From NCBI GenBank assembly GCA_964246985.1, contig CAXTSE010000004.1:170870-234869 (forward strand): a DNA stretch of 64,000 nt, in the 5' to 3' direction. The translations under genes and the position numbers were made by a program. This document shows positions 1-8,642 of the stretch, piece after piece. Each line of letters begins with the position of its first letter. Position 1 is the first letter of the stretch. A model generated the notes under the pieces. It worked only from the letters and a program-made list of their open reading frames with translations. It was not told the origin of the DNA and did not search any database. The stretch comes from CAXTSE01 sp964246985 (GTDB taxonomy: Bacteria > Actinomycetota > Actinomycetes > Actinomycetales > Microbacteriaceae).

Positions 1-26
1 CACCGTCCGCCGCGCCCGGCTCGATC

Positions 27-1310
27 GTGACCGTCGCGGGCTCGGACACGCCGCGCTCCGTGCACGTCGACCACGTGCCCGAGCAGGCGCCCGCCGACGT
101 CGCGGCCGCGACCGCGACAGTGCCGCATCCCGTCTTCTCGCAGGTCATCCGCAAGCGTCCCGGCCCTGTCGCCGCCGTCGTCACCGGCCTCGTGGTCGCG
201 ACGATCGCGGTGCTGCTCATCGCCGCGTACTTCCTCATCTTCCTCGGGCCCGGCCTGACGTTCCTCGGCGGCGTGCTCGCCCTCATCCCGTTGACGATCG
301 TGCTGCTCGGCATCCGCTGGATCGACCGCTGGGAGCCCGAGCCCCGCAGCGGTCTGCTCTTCGCGTTCCTGTGGGGCGCCGGCATGTCGGTACTGCTCGC
401 GCTCATCGTCGACAGCGGCGTCTCGCAGGCCGCTGTGGCGGCCGGTGTGCCCGCCAACCAGACGATCTTCCTGCAGACCGTCCTGCAGGCGCCGATCGTC
501 GAGGAGTTCGGCAAGGGCCTCGGCGTGCTGCTCATCTTCATCGTCGGACGGCGGTTCTTCGACGGGCCCGTCGACGGCATCGTCTACGCGGCGACCGTCG
601 CGGGCGGCTTCGCCTTCACCGAGAACATCCAGTACTTCGGCATCCAGATCGCGACGTCGGGCGGATTCGACGGCCAGGTCGGCGAGATCTTCTTCATCCG
701 CGGCATCCTGTCCCCGTTCGCACACGTCATGTTCACGTCGATGACCGGTCTGCTCATCGGTCTCGCGGCGCGACGCGGAAGCGTGCTGCTGTCGATCGGC
801 GCCTTCCTCGTCGGGCTCATCCCCGCGATCCTGCTCCACGCGTTCTGGAACGGCGTGCTCTTCTTCATCTACGACTTCTACGCCTACTACCTGCTCGTGC
901 AGGTGCCGCTCTTCGGTCTGGCCGTGCTGATGGTGTTCCTGCTGCGTCGCAGCGAGGCCAAGATGACGCAACGGCACCTGGCCGAGTACGCGGCGGCCGG
1001 CTGGCTGAACGCCGACGAGGTGACCACCCTCGGCACCCCGGCGGGACGTCGCCTTGCGCGGCGATGGGCGCGCGGTCGCGGCCTCGGCAAGGTGATGAAC
1101 GAGTACATCAAGGACGCGACGCACCTCGCCTTCACGCGCAACCGCATCGTCTCGGGACGTGACCGCATCGGATCGGCGAAGGACGAGCAGGTGCTGCTCT
1201 ACCAGGTGGCCGAGTCGCGCCGGGCGCTGTCGGCGTCGCAGCCCGCCGTCGTCGTGCGCGCCGACCGCGGCGTGCAGCCGCCGCCCCCGACCGGTGCGCC
1301 GTCGCTGTAG
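27..1310 (+). CDS. PrsW family intramembrane metalloprotease
   Basis: A multi-pass membrane protein of 427 residues from a GTG at 27. The reading frame is open to the window edge, so the true start may lie further upstream. The first ~45 residues look cytoplasmic and are followed by about eight hydrophobic segments. PrsW-type metalloprotease motifs are visible: EEFGKG (Glu159-Glu160), FAFTEN (195-200), a His in FAH (233) and HAFWN (271-275). In known members these membrane Glu and His residues bind the catalytic metal, and the enzyme cleaves membrane-bound substrates such as anti-sigma factors. No anti-sigma gene is adjacent, so the substrate here is unknown. The C-terminal ~120 residues are hydrophilic and Arg-rich. 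The family call is firm; proteolytic activity is inferred. Confidence 0.85.
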   Translation: MTVAGSDTPRSVHVDHVPEQAPADVAAATATVPHPVFSQVIRKRPGPVAAVVTGLVVATIAVLLIAAYFLIFLGPGLTFLGGVLALIPLTIVLLGIRWIDRWEPEPRSGLLFAFLWGAGMSVLLALIVDSGVSQAAVAAGVPANQTIFLQTVLQAPIVEEFGKGLGVLLIFIVGRRFFDGPVDGIVYAATVAGGFAFTENIQYFGIQIATSGGFDGQVGEIFFIRGILSPFAHVMFTSMTGLLIGLAARRGSVLLSIGAFLVGLIPAILLHAFWNGVLFFIYDFYAYYLLVQVPLFGLAVLMVFLLRRSEAKMTQRHLAEYAAAGWLNADEVTTLGTPAGRRLARRWARGRGLGKVMNEYIKDATHLAFTRNRIVSGRDRIGSAKDEQVLLYQVAESRRALSASQPAVVVRADRGVQPPPPTGAPSL

Positions 1311-1337
1311 CCCGCCGGCCGGCCCCGCCCGCCGCGC

Positions 1338-2426
1338 CTAGCTGATCGTGGAGAGCGCCGCGCTGGCAGCGATCCCGATGGAGATCAGGATCGGGAGCAG
1401 CACCACCAGCGCGACGATGACGATGGCGACGACCGGGAACCGCTGGCGCAGCCGCGTCCCCGGCGGGGCGACGACGTTCGCCGCGAAGGGCAGTGCCGTG
1501 CGGTCGTCCGCGTAGCGATCGGTCTGGGTGACCGTCTTCGCCCCGACGGTCTGGAGGATGCGGAACAGCCGCTCGTAGACGCCGGGCCAGGTCATCGTGA
1601 AGGGCTGGGCGGCATAGACGAACATCCAGTCGTCGATGACCTCCACGTCGAAGGGTGCCGCGTTGTCGATGAGCAGGGCCATCAGGTCGGGCGTGAACAC
1701 GTAGAGGGCGTCCCGCTCGTACTGGCGCGGGCAGTACAGCGTGAAGTAGCGGTCGAAGTCGCCCTCGAGCGACAGGATCTGGCTCTTGTCGAAGGACGCC
1801 GGCAGGTTCGAACCGAAGAAGCCGTTGTTGGCCTGGGCGTCGAGCACCATGTGCGGAAGGCGGCGGTCGAGCTTCAGCGCCATGAACCCCCAGGTGTGCG
1901 TGGTCGAGTTCTTGCCGTTCGAGGTCGTGTACTGGTAGTTGCCCATGTCGAAGAACCGCCCGGCCTGCGACATCAGGTGCTCGGTGGCCTGGCGTCCGCT
2001 GCCGAGCTGGAAGATCGACCCGGCGTACCGCGGATTCGCGTCGGCGGGCGAGAAGACGAGCCCGTTCGCGCGGGCGAAGCGGTCGATCCGCAGCCATCGC
2101 TCCCACCGGCCGCTGCGGGCGAAGCGCGAGATGAGCACGGGAATGGTGATGAGCGCCGCCACGAGGAAGGTCGAGAGAGCTGCGACGACGCCGACACCCC
2201 CGCCTCCGGAGTCTGTCGAGGCGAACAGCGCGCCGATCATCGCCATCGGGATCACCACGATCGACAGCACGATCGGCACCAGCACGACGACCACGATGAT
2301 GACGCCGATGTTGGCGACCGCCCACGGTGCACGCGCGGCCTTCGCCGCGTTCCGCCAGGCATCCACCTCCGCCTTCGTGACGGGGGCCGAGAAGGCCGAG
2401 AAGTCGAGGGTCGCCGGGGTGCTCAC
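1338..2426 (-). CDS. Membrane protein of a local paralogous family (copy 1)
   Basis: A 362-residue protein I cannot assign to a function. Two hydrophobic segments lie near the N-terminus, followed by a soluble domain of about 200 residues and one C-terminal membrane helix. The soluble domain carries a block LSLEGDFDRYF followed by LYCP, YERDALYVFTPDLMALLID and FDVEVIDDWMFVY. The same block occurs in the genes at 2465-3544 and 7715-8584. The pattern of a short strand followed by a LTP/FTPDLM-type helix faintly recalls DUF3137 proteins, which is an inference. I chose the GTG at 2426 because the sequence before it (TTGAATGG) matches the leader of the neighbouring copy. An ATG at 2468, overlapping the upstream stop by 4 nt, is the alternative. 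Confidence 0.75.
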   Translation of the reverse strand: MSTPATLDFSAFSAPVTKAEVDAWRNAAKAARAPWAVANIGVIIVVVVLVPIVLSIVVIPMAMIGALFASTDSGGGGVGVVAALSTFLVAALITIPVLISRFARSGRWERWLRIDRFARANGLVFSPADANPRYAGSIFQLGSGRQATEHLMSQAGRFFDMGNYQYTTSNGKNSTTHTWGFMALKLDRRLPHMVLDAQANNGFFGSNLPASFDKSQILSLEGDFDRYFTLYCPRQYERDALYVFTPDLMALLIDNAAPFDVEVIDDWMFVYAAQPFTMTWPGVYERLFRILQTVGAKTVTQTDRYADDRTALPFAANVVAPPGTRLRQRFPVVAIVIVALVVLLPILISIGIAASAALSTIS

Positions 2427-2464
2427 CGGTCCATTCAAGCGCGGACCCCGCGCGTCGGGGCCGC

Positions 2465-3544
2465 TCATCGGGCGAAGGTGCTGAGATTGACGACGATGAC
2501 GACCGCGACGAACCCGAACGCGATGAGGGCGCTCACCGGGATCGTGCGCCGCAGCCTCCGGCCGGGTGGGGCGACGATGTTGGCGACCCGAGCATCCGGA
2601 ACCCGCTCGTCGGCGTAGCGCTCGGTCTGCCGTACCGTCTTCGCGCCCACCGTCTGCATGATCTGGTGCATACGCTCGTGGACGGCGGGCGAGTCGAGTG
2701 AGAATCGGACGGTCGAGTAGACGAACATCCAGTCGTCGACGACCTCGACGTCGAAGGCGCTCACCTCGTCGATGAGCAGTGCCATCAAGTCGGGCGTGAA
2801 GACGTAGAGAGCATCGCGCTCGTACTCGCTGGGGCAGTACAGGGTGAAGTGCCGGTCGAAGCCGCCCTCGAGCGAGAGGTGCTGGTCGCGGTTGAAGCGC
2901 GCGGGCAGGTTGCTGGAGAGGATGTGGTCGTTGGACTTCGCGTCCAGCACCATGTGCGGGAGCCTGCGGTCGAGGCGGAACGCCAGATAGCCCCAGTCGT
3001 GCGTCTGCCGCGACTTGCCGGAGCCTGTCGTGTAGAAGTAGCTGCCGTAATCGAAGAACCGGCCGTCGCGACCCCGGACGTGCTCGCCGATGTTGCGGCT
3101 GCTCCCGACGTCGAAGATCATCCCCGGGTAGCTGGGCAGCCCGCCACCGGGCGCGAAGGTCATGCCGTTGGCACGGGCGAACCGGTCGATCCGCATCCAT
3201 CGCAGGCGACGCGCCCGCAGCCAGACGGTCACGAGCAGCAGCGCGAGCACGATGGCCCCGGCGATGAGACAGACGGTCAGGATCGCCGTGCCGGACGTAT
3301 CGTCGGCGGTGTCGGGGCTGTCGAGGCTCGACGGCCGGTCGGCGATGCCCCGGCACGCCACCCACCCGATGACGCCCAGGATCAGGGGGGTGACGACGGC
3401 GGCCGCATACGCTCCCGCCGTGCCGTTCGACGACCAGTCGTCGGGCCGGGTCGCCATGTCGCGGCGCCAGTCGGCCAGATCCTGCGGGGTCGTGGGGTCG
3501 ACCAGCAGTGACATGTCGAGGGTGAGTGCGGCGTCGCCTGTCAT
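2465..3544 (-). CDS. Membrane protein of a local paralogous family (copy 2)
   Basis: A 359-residue protein of unknown function, tandem to and upstream of copy 1 and clearly related over its whole length. It has two N-terminal hydrophobic segments, the central soluble domain with LSLEGGFDRHF, YERDALYVFTPDLMALLID and FDVEVVDDWMFVY, and one C-terminal membrane helix. The start is the ATG at 3544; a TTGAATGG stretch lies just upstream, as in copy 1. The pair probably arose by local duplication and is likely cotranscribed, since the two genes are separated by 38 bp or overlap by 4 bp depending on the start chosen. The membrane anchor plus one soluble domain would suit an envelope or signalling role, but nothing in the neighbourhood names it. 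Confidence 0.75.
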   Translation of the reverse strand: MTGDAALTLDMSLLVDPTTPQDLADWRRDMATRPDDWSSNGTAGAYAAAVVTPLILGVIGWVACRGIADRPSSLDSPDTADDTSGTAILTVCLIAGAIVLALLLVTVWLRARRLRWMRIDRFARANGMTFAPGGGLPSYPGMIFDVGSSRNIGEHVRGRDGRFFDYGSYFYTTGSGKSRQTHDWGYLAFRLDRRLPHMVLDAKSNDHILSSNLPARFNRDQHLSLEGGFDRHFTLYCPSEYERDALYVFTPDLMALLIDEVSAFDVEVVDDWMFVYSTVRFSLDSPAVHERMHQIMQTVGAKTVRQTERYADERVPDARVANIVAPPGRRLRRTIPVSALIAFGFVAVVIVVNLSTFAR

Positions 3545-3709
3545 GAGGCCATTCAACACGAACTGAGCAACTGTCGAGATGGGCGCGCCGTTAACAGACT
3601 CACCGCCCAGTGGCGGGCCATTGGCTCCGGCTCTTCTGGGCGGCGAGTTGATCTGCCTCAAGGGTGCACCCGCGCGCGCGGGGAGTCAAGACCTGCTTAC
3701 GATCGGGTC

Positions 3710-4660
3710 ATGGATCGAAGGGTGGATCGGGTCGTCGAGTTCGCGAGGTTCGGCGCGCCCGAGGTGTTGCAGATCGTGGAGCGCACACCACCCGCACTCG
3801 CGGGCGACGAGGTCCGCATCCGGATGGCATGGGCGGGCCTGAACCCCGTCGACTACAAGATCCGTCGCGGCGGGCCAGGATACGACGTGCGGCTTCCCAG
3901 CCGGATCGGGCGCGAGCTGTCGGGATGGGTCGAGTCGACAGGCGCCGGCGTGACACGTCTGTCGGCGGGCGATGCCGTCTTCGGCACGATTCCGGTCGGT
4001 GCGCTCGCCGATCACGTGGTGGTTCCCGCGTCGTACCTCGCGCCGGTGCCCGCCGGGCTGCCGATGGACGTCGCGGGCGGTCTCGCGCTGGCCGGGCAGA
4101 CGGCCTGGGACGCGCTCGCATCGCAGCGGCTCGAGGCGGGCGACACGATCATCGTCACGGCCGCCGCGGGCGGTGTGGGCGGCATCCTCTCGCAGCTCGC
4201 GGCGAGGCTCGGCGTGCGGGTCGTCGGGAGCGCGTCGCCCGGCAATCACGAGTGGCTGCGGTCGCGGGGCGTCGAGCCTGTCGCCTACGGCCCGGACTTC
4301 CCGTCGGCGATCCGCGAGATGGTTCCCGACGGCGTGACCGCCGCCTTCGACCTGCACGGAGCGGACTCGGTGCGGCAGCTGCTCGATCTCGGCATCCCGC
4401 CCGAGCGCGTCAACACCAACGCGATGGGCGCCGACACCCCGGAGGGCGTGCGCCGGGTGGGGCGAGGGTCGACCGACCTCGACACCCTCGGCCGACTGGC
4501 CGAGCTCGTCGTGGCCGGTGAGGTGGAGGTGCCGATCGCAGCCCGCTACGAGCTGATCGACGTCGTGCGAGCGTTCGAGTTCCTCGAGGCCGGCCATCTG
4601 CGCGGCAAGGTCGTGGTTGCGGGTGCCTCTGCCGGGGCGGCGGTCGGTGGGTCGCGGTAG
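3710..4660 (+). CDS. NADP-dependent oxidoreductase, quinone oxidoreductase (MDR) family
   Basis: A 316-residue medium-chain dehydrogenase/reductase without the structural zinc lobe. The N-terminal GroES-like domain has GLNPVDYK (43-50). The Rossmann domain shows the cofactor loop AAAGGVGG (151-158). These are typical of quinone oxidoreductases and related enoyl reductases that use NADPH. The absence of zinc-binding Cys and His residues argues against an alcohol dehydrogenase. The ATG at 3710 has a weak ribosome site; a GTG at 3722 is possible. It is followed 9 bp later by an NTF2-like gene, probably in the same transcript. The substrate cannot be read from the sequence. Confidence 0.88.
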   Translation: MDRRVDRVVEFARFGAPEVLQIVERTPPALAGDEVRIRMAWAGLNPVDYKIRRGGPGYDVRLPSRIGRELSGWVESTGAGVTRLSAGDAVFGTIPVGALADHVVVPASYLAPVPAGLPMDVAGGLALAGQTAWDALASQRLEAGDTIIVTAAAGGVGGILSQLAARLGVRVVGSASPGNHEWLRSRGVEPVAYGPDFPSAIREMVPDGVTAAFDLHGADSVRQLLDLGIPPERVNTNAMGADTPEGVRRVGRGSTDLDTLGRLAELVVAGEVEVPIAARYELIDVVRAFEFLEAGHLRGKVVVAGASAGAAVGGSR

Positions 4661-4669
4661 ACCGGGCTC

Positions 4670-5047
4670 ATGAGCGATTCGCCGTCTGTCACCTCCGAGG
4701 TCGTCACCGCCTGGATCGAGGGCTATGTCCGCGCCTGGGCGTCGAACGACGCCGACGAGATCAGAGCCCTCTTCACCGCCGACGCCAGCTATCGCACCGC
4801 TCCGCATGACGCCCCGCGCACGGGTCTCGACGCGATCGTCGACGGCTGGATCGCGGATGCCGACTCGGCCGACGACCACACCTTCCGCTGGACCCTCGCC
4901 GGCATATCGGGCGACACCGCGTTCGTCGAGGGCGAGACCGACTACGCAGAGCGCGACGACTACAGCAACCTCTGGGTCGTCGCGTTCGCCGCCGACGGTC
5001 GGGCCACCGCGTTCACCGAGTGGTACATGGTGCGCCCGAGCGCCTAG
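4670..5047 (+). CDS. Nuclear transport factor 2-like (SnoaL-type) protein
   Basis: A 125-residue protein with the layout of the SnoaL/NTF2 cone fold: an N-terminal helix (AWIEGYVRAWASNDADEI), a segment ALFTADASYRT, and late strands ending in TAFTEWYMVRP. Members act as small isomerases, hydratases or ligand-binding subunits, and many are uncharacterised. It starts 9 bp after the oxidoreductase stop, which suggests cotranscription and possibly a shared substrate. No catalytic residue set could be assigned, so the function stays open. Confidence 0.8.
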   Translation: MSDSPSVTSEVVTAWIEGYVRAWASNDADEIRALFTADASYRTAPHDAPRTGLDAIVDGWIADADSADDHTFRWTLAGISGDTAFVEGETDYAERDDYSNLWVVAFAADGRATAFTEWYMVRPSA

Positions 5048-5062
5048 ATCGCCTCGTGCCGG

Positions 5063-6271
5063 TCAGCCGCTCACGCAGGCGCCGGGGGTGACCGCCGCCG
5101 AGAGATCCGGAGCCGCGTCGACGACCGGCTGCAGCTCGGTGTTGGTCATCGCGTAGGCCAGGGCGTCGTCGGTGGAGCTGCGCGCGAAGACGACCCCCGC
5201 GATCAGCCCAGCCGTCGTGAGCAGCGGTCCGCCCGAGTTGCCCGGACTGACCGTCGCGGCGATCGAGTAGACCTCGCGCGGAGACGTCGAGGTGCGGTAG
5301 ATGTCGGCGATGCTCTCGGTCGACACCGCGAGCACCTCGGCCCCGCCGGTGACGAACGGTCCGCCGAACGGGTACCCGTCGACCACCGCATCGTCGCCGA
5401 CGCGCACCACGGGCGCGATCGACAGTGGGGATGCGGCGAGTCCGTCGACGGCGATCACCGCGAGGTCGTCGGCCGGGTCGAAGTAGACCACGCGACCCTC
5501 GATCGACTGGCCGTCTCGGGTCTCGACGATCGGCTCGGCGACGCCGGCGACGACGTGCGCGTTGGTCACGATCCGGTCGTCGGCGATGACGAAACCCGAG
5601 CCCGACTGGTTCTGCCCGCACGCGTACGCCGTGCCGCTGATGCGCACGACCGACCGTGCGGCGGCGGACAGGGCCTCGGTGTCGGTGGCGACGTCGGGGA
5701 TGCCGGGGGAGGTCGCGACGCCGCCGAGCGCCTCGCCGATGGACGGCAGGCCCTGCTCGAGGATCGCGCTGCGGACACGCGCCAGCACGGCATCGACCGG
5801 GGGTGGCGTGATCGCGTCGATCACGCGCAGCACCGTCGACCGCGAGACCGCGCTGGAGAGGATCGGCACACCCAGGGTGCCGACGCTGCTGGCGATGAGC
5901 GACACGACGAGGATCGACGCCGCCCCGTTGACGGCCGCCCCGCCGAGACGCGCGATCGGGGTGACGTCCGCGGCAGCCCGCCGTCGGTCGCCGCGGCTCC
6001 CGCGCCGTGCGATGGCCTCGCCGACGACGGCCCCGGCACCGTGTCCGCCGCCGAGCAGCACGACGGCGACGGCCACCACGGCGACGGTGCGCCAGAACGG
6101 CACCGGGACGGCCGCCGCGACGAGCGGGATGGCGACGAACGCGAGGACCCCGCCGATCACGATCCCGATGATCGCGCTGATGCTGCGCGCGAAGCCGTTG
6201 CGGAAGCCCTCGCCGAGATACACCAGGAGGATCAGCACGAGCAGCACATCGAGGACGTGCGCGGCGATCAC
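5063..6271 (-). CDS. marP: MarP-type membrane serine protease with CvpA domain
   Basis: A 402-residue protein from a GTG at 6271. The N-terminal CvpA/colicin V-like region (about 1-140) contains four hydrophobic segments. A trypsin-like protease domain follows, with His239 in TNAHVV, Asp269 in DDLAVI and Ser346 in GNSGGP forming the expected triad. Cys218 and Cys399 flank the domain, matching the disulfide that stabilises mycobacterial MarP. In Mycobacterium tuberculosis this periplasmic protease is needed for acid and oxidative stress resistance and acts on cell-wall hydrolase RipA; the same role here is an inference. Its start lies 10 bp from the end of the acyltransferase gene, so the two are probably cotranscribed. 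Confidence 0.88.
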   Translation of the reverse strand: MIAAHVLDVLLVLILLVYLGEGFRNGFARSISAIIGIVIGGVLAFVAIPLVAAAVPVPFWRTVAVVAVAVVLLGGGHGAGAVVGEAIARRGSRGDRRRAAADVTPIARLGGAAVNGAASILVVSLIASSVGTLGVPILSSAVSRSTVLRVIDAITPPPVDAVLARVRSAILEQGLPSIGEALGGVATSPGIPDVATDTEALSAAARSVVRISGTAYACGQNQSGSGFVIADDRIVTNAHVVAGVAEPIVETRDGQSIEGRVVYFDPADDLAVIAVDGLAASPLSIAPVVRVGDDAVVDGYPFGGPFVTGGAEVLAVSTESIADIYRTSTSPREVYSIAATVSPGNSGGPLLTTAGLIAGVVFARSSTDDALAYAMTNTELQPVVDAAPDLSAAVTPGACVSG

Positions 6272-6281
6272 CCTCTGGACT

Positions 6282-7052
6282 CTACGGGGTGGCGCTCCCC
6301 GCCAGCTTCGCGGCCGCGCGCTCGGCGTCCTGCCGCTCGACCTCTGCGACAGTCGGCGCTGTGCCGCCGAGCCGGGCCGGATGCCACCACTGACCCTCGC
6401 CGCGATCCGGGTAGCCGTCCTGCAGCTCGGTGGTGCGGCGCTGCAGGTCGGATCGCAGCCGATCCGTGGCGACACGTGCATCCTCGCTGTCGACGATGCG
6501 GATCGGGGCGCCGATCGAGAAGTGCACGGGCACCCCGAAGCGGTGGAAGAACTTCTGCTTCTGCCTCTTGGCGAGCAGCCGCTGTCCTCCCCAGACCGCC
6601 ACGGGGATGAGCGGGACACCCGCCTCCTGCGCCAGCCGCACGGCGCCCGTCTTGAGCGGCTGCACCTCGAAGGCGCGGCTGACCGTCGCCTCGGGGAACA
6701 CCCCGACCAGCTCGCCCCGCTGCAGGGCTCGCACGGCCTCGGCATAGGCGGCCTTGCCCGCCGCCCGGTCGACGGGGATGTGCTTCATGCCGCGCATGAA
6801 CGCGCCCACCGGCCACCCGTCGAAGACGGATTTCTTGGCCATGAAGCGGATGCGGCGGCGGTTGTGGTGCCAGGTCACCCATTCGACGAGGGCGAACTCC
6901 AGATAGCCGAAGTGGGTGATCGCGATGACGGCGCCTCCCGCATCCGGGATGTTCTCGAGTCCCTGCGTGTGCGGCTTGACCCGCCAGGCCCCGAAGAGCG
7001 CCCTCCCCACGCCGATAGCGCCGGTGTACACGGGTTCGCGGTGCCATCGCAT
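6282..7052 (-). CDS. 1-acyl-sn-glycerol-3-phosphate acyltransferase-like protein
   Basis: A 256-residue PlsC-family protein from an ATG at 7052. The catalytic block normally reads HX4D; here it is THFGYLE, with His47 and Glu52. The second block is FPEATVSR (119-126), a variant of FPEGTRS. The family transfers acyl groups to lysophosphatidate or related acceptors at the inner membrane face. The Asp-to-Glu change in the charge-relay position is conservative but unusual and may alter activity. The C-terminal ~50 residues are polar and rich in Arg and Glu. The gene sits directly upstream of the marP-like gene. Confidence 0.83.
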   Translation of the reverse strand: MRWHREPVYTGAIGVGRALFGAWRVKPHTQGLENIPDAGGAVIAITHFGYLEFALVEWVTWHHNRRRIRFMAKKSVFDGWPVGAFMRGMKHIPVDRAAGKAAYAEAVRALQRGELVGVFPEATVSRAFEVQPLKTGAVRLAQEAGVPLIPVAVWGGQRLLAKRQKQKFFHRFGVPVHFSIGAPIRIVDSEDARVATDRLRSDLQRRTTELQDGYPDRGEGQWWHPARLGGTAPTVAEVERQDAERAAAKLAGSATP

Positions 7053-7140
7053 CCCCACAGAATATGGTGCCCAGCGCTTAACCCCGTCGATCACCCCGTG
7101 CCCGTTCCGCGGGGGAGGGGGTGTGCCTAGAATGGGGGCC

Positions 7141-7650
7141 ATGTCGGTCGCTTCCCCCACGACCGGTGTCCCGCTCACCCCCGTCTTCCTCGCGCCGGAC
7201 GCCGCCCGCACCCGTGTCACCTGCCTGTCCTGCAAGAGCCAGGCCGACGGCGCCGAGCCGTTCTGCGCGCACTGCGGATCCCGCATCGCCATGGCCACCC
7301 GCGCGGGTCGTCCGGCAGACGTGGCCGCCACGCGCAGCCTGCAGTTCGGCCTGCTGGTCGTGCTCGCGAACCTGATCGTCGGCGGTGCGGGCTTCGGCGT
7401 CGTGCTGCTGGTGTCGGATGCGTCGCGCTTCACCGATGCGGCCCTCGCGATGGACGCGCTGAAGTTCGTCGTCGTCGGAGCGCTGGCGATCGTGGCGATC
7501 CGCTTCGGCATCCAGGGCGTGCGCGACACAGCCGACGGCGTGCTCGCTCGCCGCGGGTGGGCGATCGCGGGGATCGCGATCGGTTCGATCTTCCTGCTGC
7601 TCGTCACGCTGTCGCTGCTCGCGACGCTCGTCATGACGGTGCTGCTCTAG
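7141..7650 (+). CDS. Zinc-ribbon plus membrane-domain protein
   Basis: A 169-residue protein. Residues 28-45 hold a CxxC...CxxC zinc ribbon (Cys28, Cys31, Cys42, Cys45), followed by three or four hydrophobic helices from about residue 63 to the end. Zinc-ribbon membrane proteins of this size (DUF4190-like) are common in actinobacteria and have no assigned function. I chose the ATG at 7141; an in-frame ATG at 7132 behind a G-rich stretch is equally possible. The gene is divergent from the acyltransferase gene and convergent with the third paralogue at 7715-8584. Confidence 0.8.
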   Translation: MSVASPTTGVPLTPVFLAPDAARTRVTCLSCKSQADGAEPFCAHCGSRIAMATRAGRPADVAATRSLQFGLLVVLANLIVGGAGFGVVLLVSDASRFTDAALAMDALKFVVVGALAIVAIRFGIQGVRDTADGVLARRGWAIAGIAIGSIFLLLVTLSLLATLVMTVLL

Positions 7651-7714
7651 GTCTCTCGCTGTCAGGTGCGGTGATCACAGCGTGGTGGTCGCCGCACCTG
7701 CTTTGTGACATCCG

Positions 7715-8584
7715 TCAGCGGAAGGCGCCGGTCAGGACGACGGCCACGGTGATCCCGACGCCGGCGAATATCACGACGAACGCGACCAGGGCGACGACGA
7801 GGATCACGCTCGTCGAACTCCGGCTGCCGACGACGCCCATGCGAAGCCGTCGTCCGCCCTCCGCGACGGTGCCGGGGGTGCCGGGGGTGCCGGTGGTGCC
7901 GGTGGTGTCGGCGGCTCGGTCGTCCTCGTACTGGTCGGTGCGATCGAGAGCCTTGGCATGCACCACGTTGAGGATGCGCTCGAACCGCGCCCAGAGCGCG
8001 GCGTCGCTCACGTCGATCCGGGTCGCGTAGACGAAGAGCATGTCGTCGACGATCTCGACATCGAAGTCGCCCGTCTCGTCGATCAGGAGGGCCATCAGGT
8101 CGGGGGTGAAGACGTAGAGGGCGTCGCGCTCGTAGCCGGTCGGGCAGTAGAGGCGGAAGTACCTGTCGAAGTCGCCCTCGAGGCTGAGCTGCTGGCCTCC
8201 GGCGATCGGCATCGGGATGGTCGAGAAGGTGCGGTCGTTGCGGGTGGAGTCGAGTACGAACTGGGGGAGGGAGCGCTCGAGCTGCATCGCGAGATAGCCG
8301 TAGCTGCGCCGCTCGGAGCTCGAGACCGACGTCGTCACCGTGAACGATCCCGACTGCCGCACCTGGGATCCGCCGATGCTGCCGGAGATCGTGCCGACCT
8401 CGATGAGGGGGCCCTGGGTGGTGCGGAACCTGTCGGTCACGACCGCGCCCTGCAGGTACTCGAAGATCGCCCCGCCGAACGGAGACGGAGAGCCCGAGGC
8501 CTCATAGCTCCAGCCGTTGGCCGCCGCGAACGCCGCGAGGTCGGGGAGCGCAGAGGTGTCGAGAGAGATCGGAGCTCGGGTCAC
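7715..8584 (-). CDS. Membrane-anchored protein of a local paralogous family (copy 3)
   Basis: A 289-residue relative of the proteins at 1338-2426 and 2465-3544. It shares LSLEGDFDRYF, LYCP, YERDALYVFTPDLMALLID and FDVEIVDDMLFVY. It lacks the two N-terminal membrane helices of the other copies and keeps only the C-terminal one, so topology differs. A Gly/Pro/Thr linker before that helix is encoded by 9-bp tandem repeats (7869-7904). The GTG at 8584 is preferred because the similarity to the other copies starts soon after it; the frame stays open further upstream without similarity. Function unknown. Confidence 0.72.
   Translation of the reverse strand: MTRAPISLDTSALPDLAAFAAANGWSYEASGSPSPFGGAIFEYLQGAVVTDRFRTTQGPLIEVGTISGSIGGSQVRQSGSFTVTTSVSSSERRSYGYLAMQLERSLPQFVLDSTRNDRTFSTIPMPIAGGQQLSLEGDFDRYFRLYCPTGYERDALYVFTPDLMALLIDETGDFDVEIVDDMLFVYATRIDVSDAALWARFERILNVVHAKALDRTDQYEDDRAADTTGTTGTPGTPGTVAEGGRRLRMGVVGSRSSTSVILVVALVAFVVIFAGVGITVAVVLTGAFR
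7869..7913. repeat. 9-bp tandem repeat inside copy 3 gene
   Basis: Four units of the pattern GTGCCGGGG or GTGCCGGTG (7869-7904) and a degenerate fifth unit. On the minus strand they encode a run of PGT/TGT tripeptides in the linker before the C-terminal membrane helix. Because each unit is 9 bp, length changes would keep the frame. Confidence 0.85.
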
Positions 8585-8642
8585 AGCATCACTATGGCGT
8601 GTGTCGAGGCTGCTCGGAGGGTCGCCGTGCCAGGGTGGCAGG

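Noticed and set aside
3545..3709. Possible small gene between copy 2 and the oxidoreductase
   Set aside because: Frames here are short, without a ribosome site or codon bias; it looks like a divergent promoter region.
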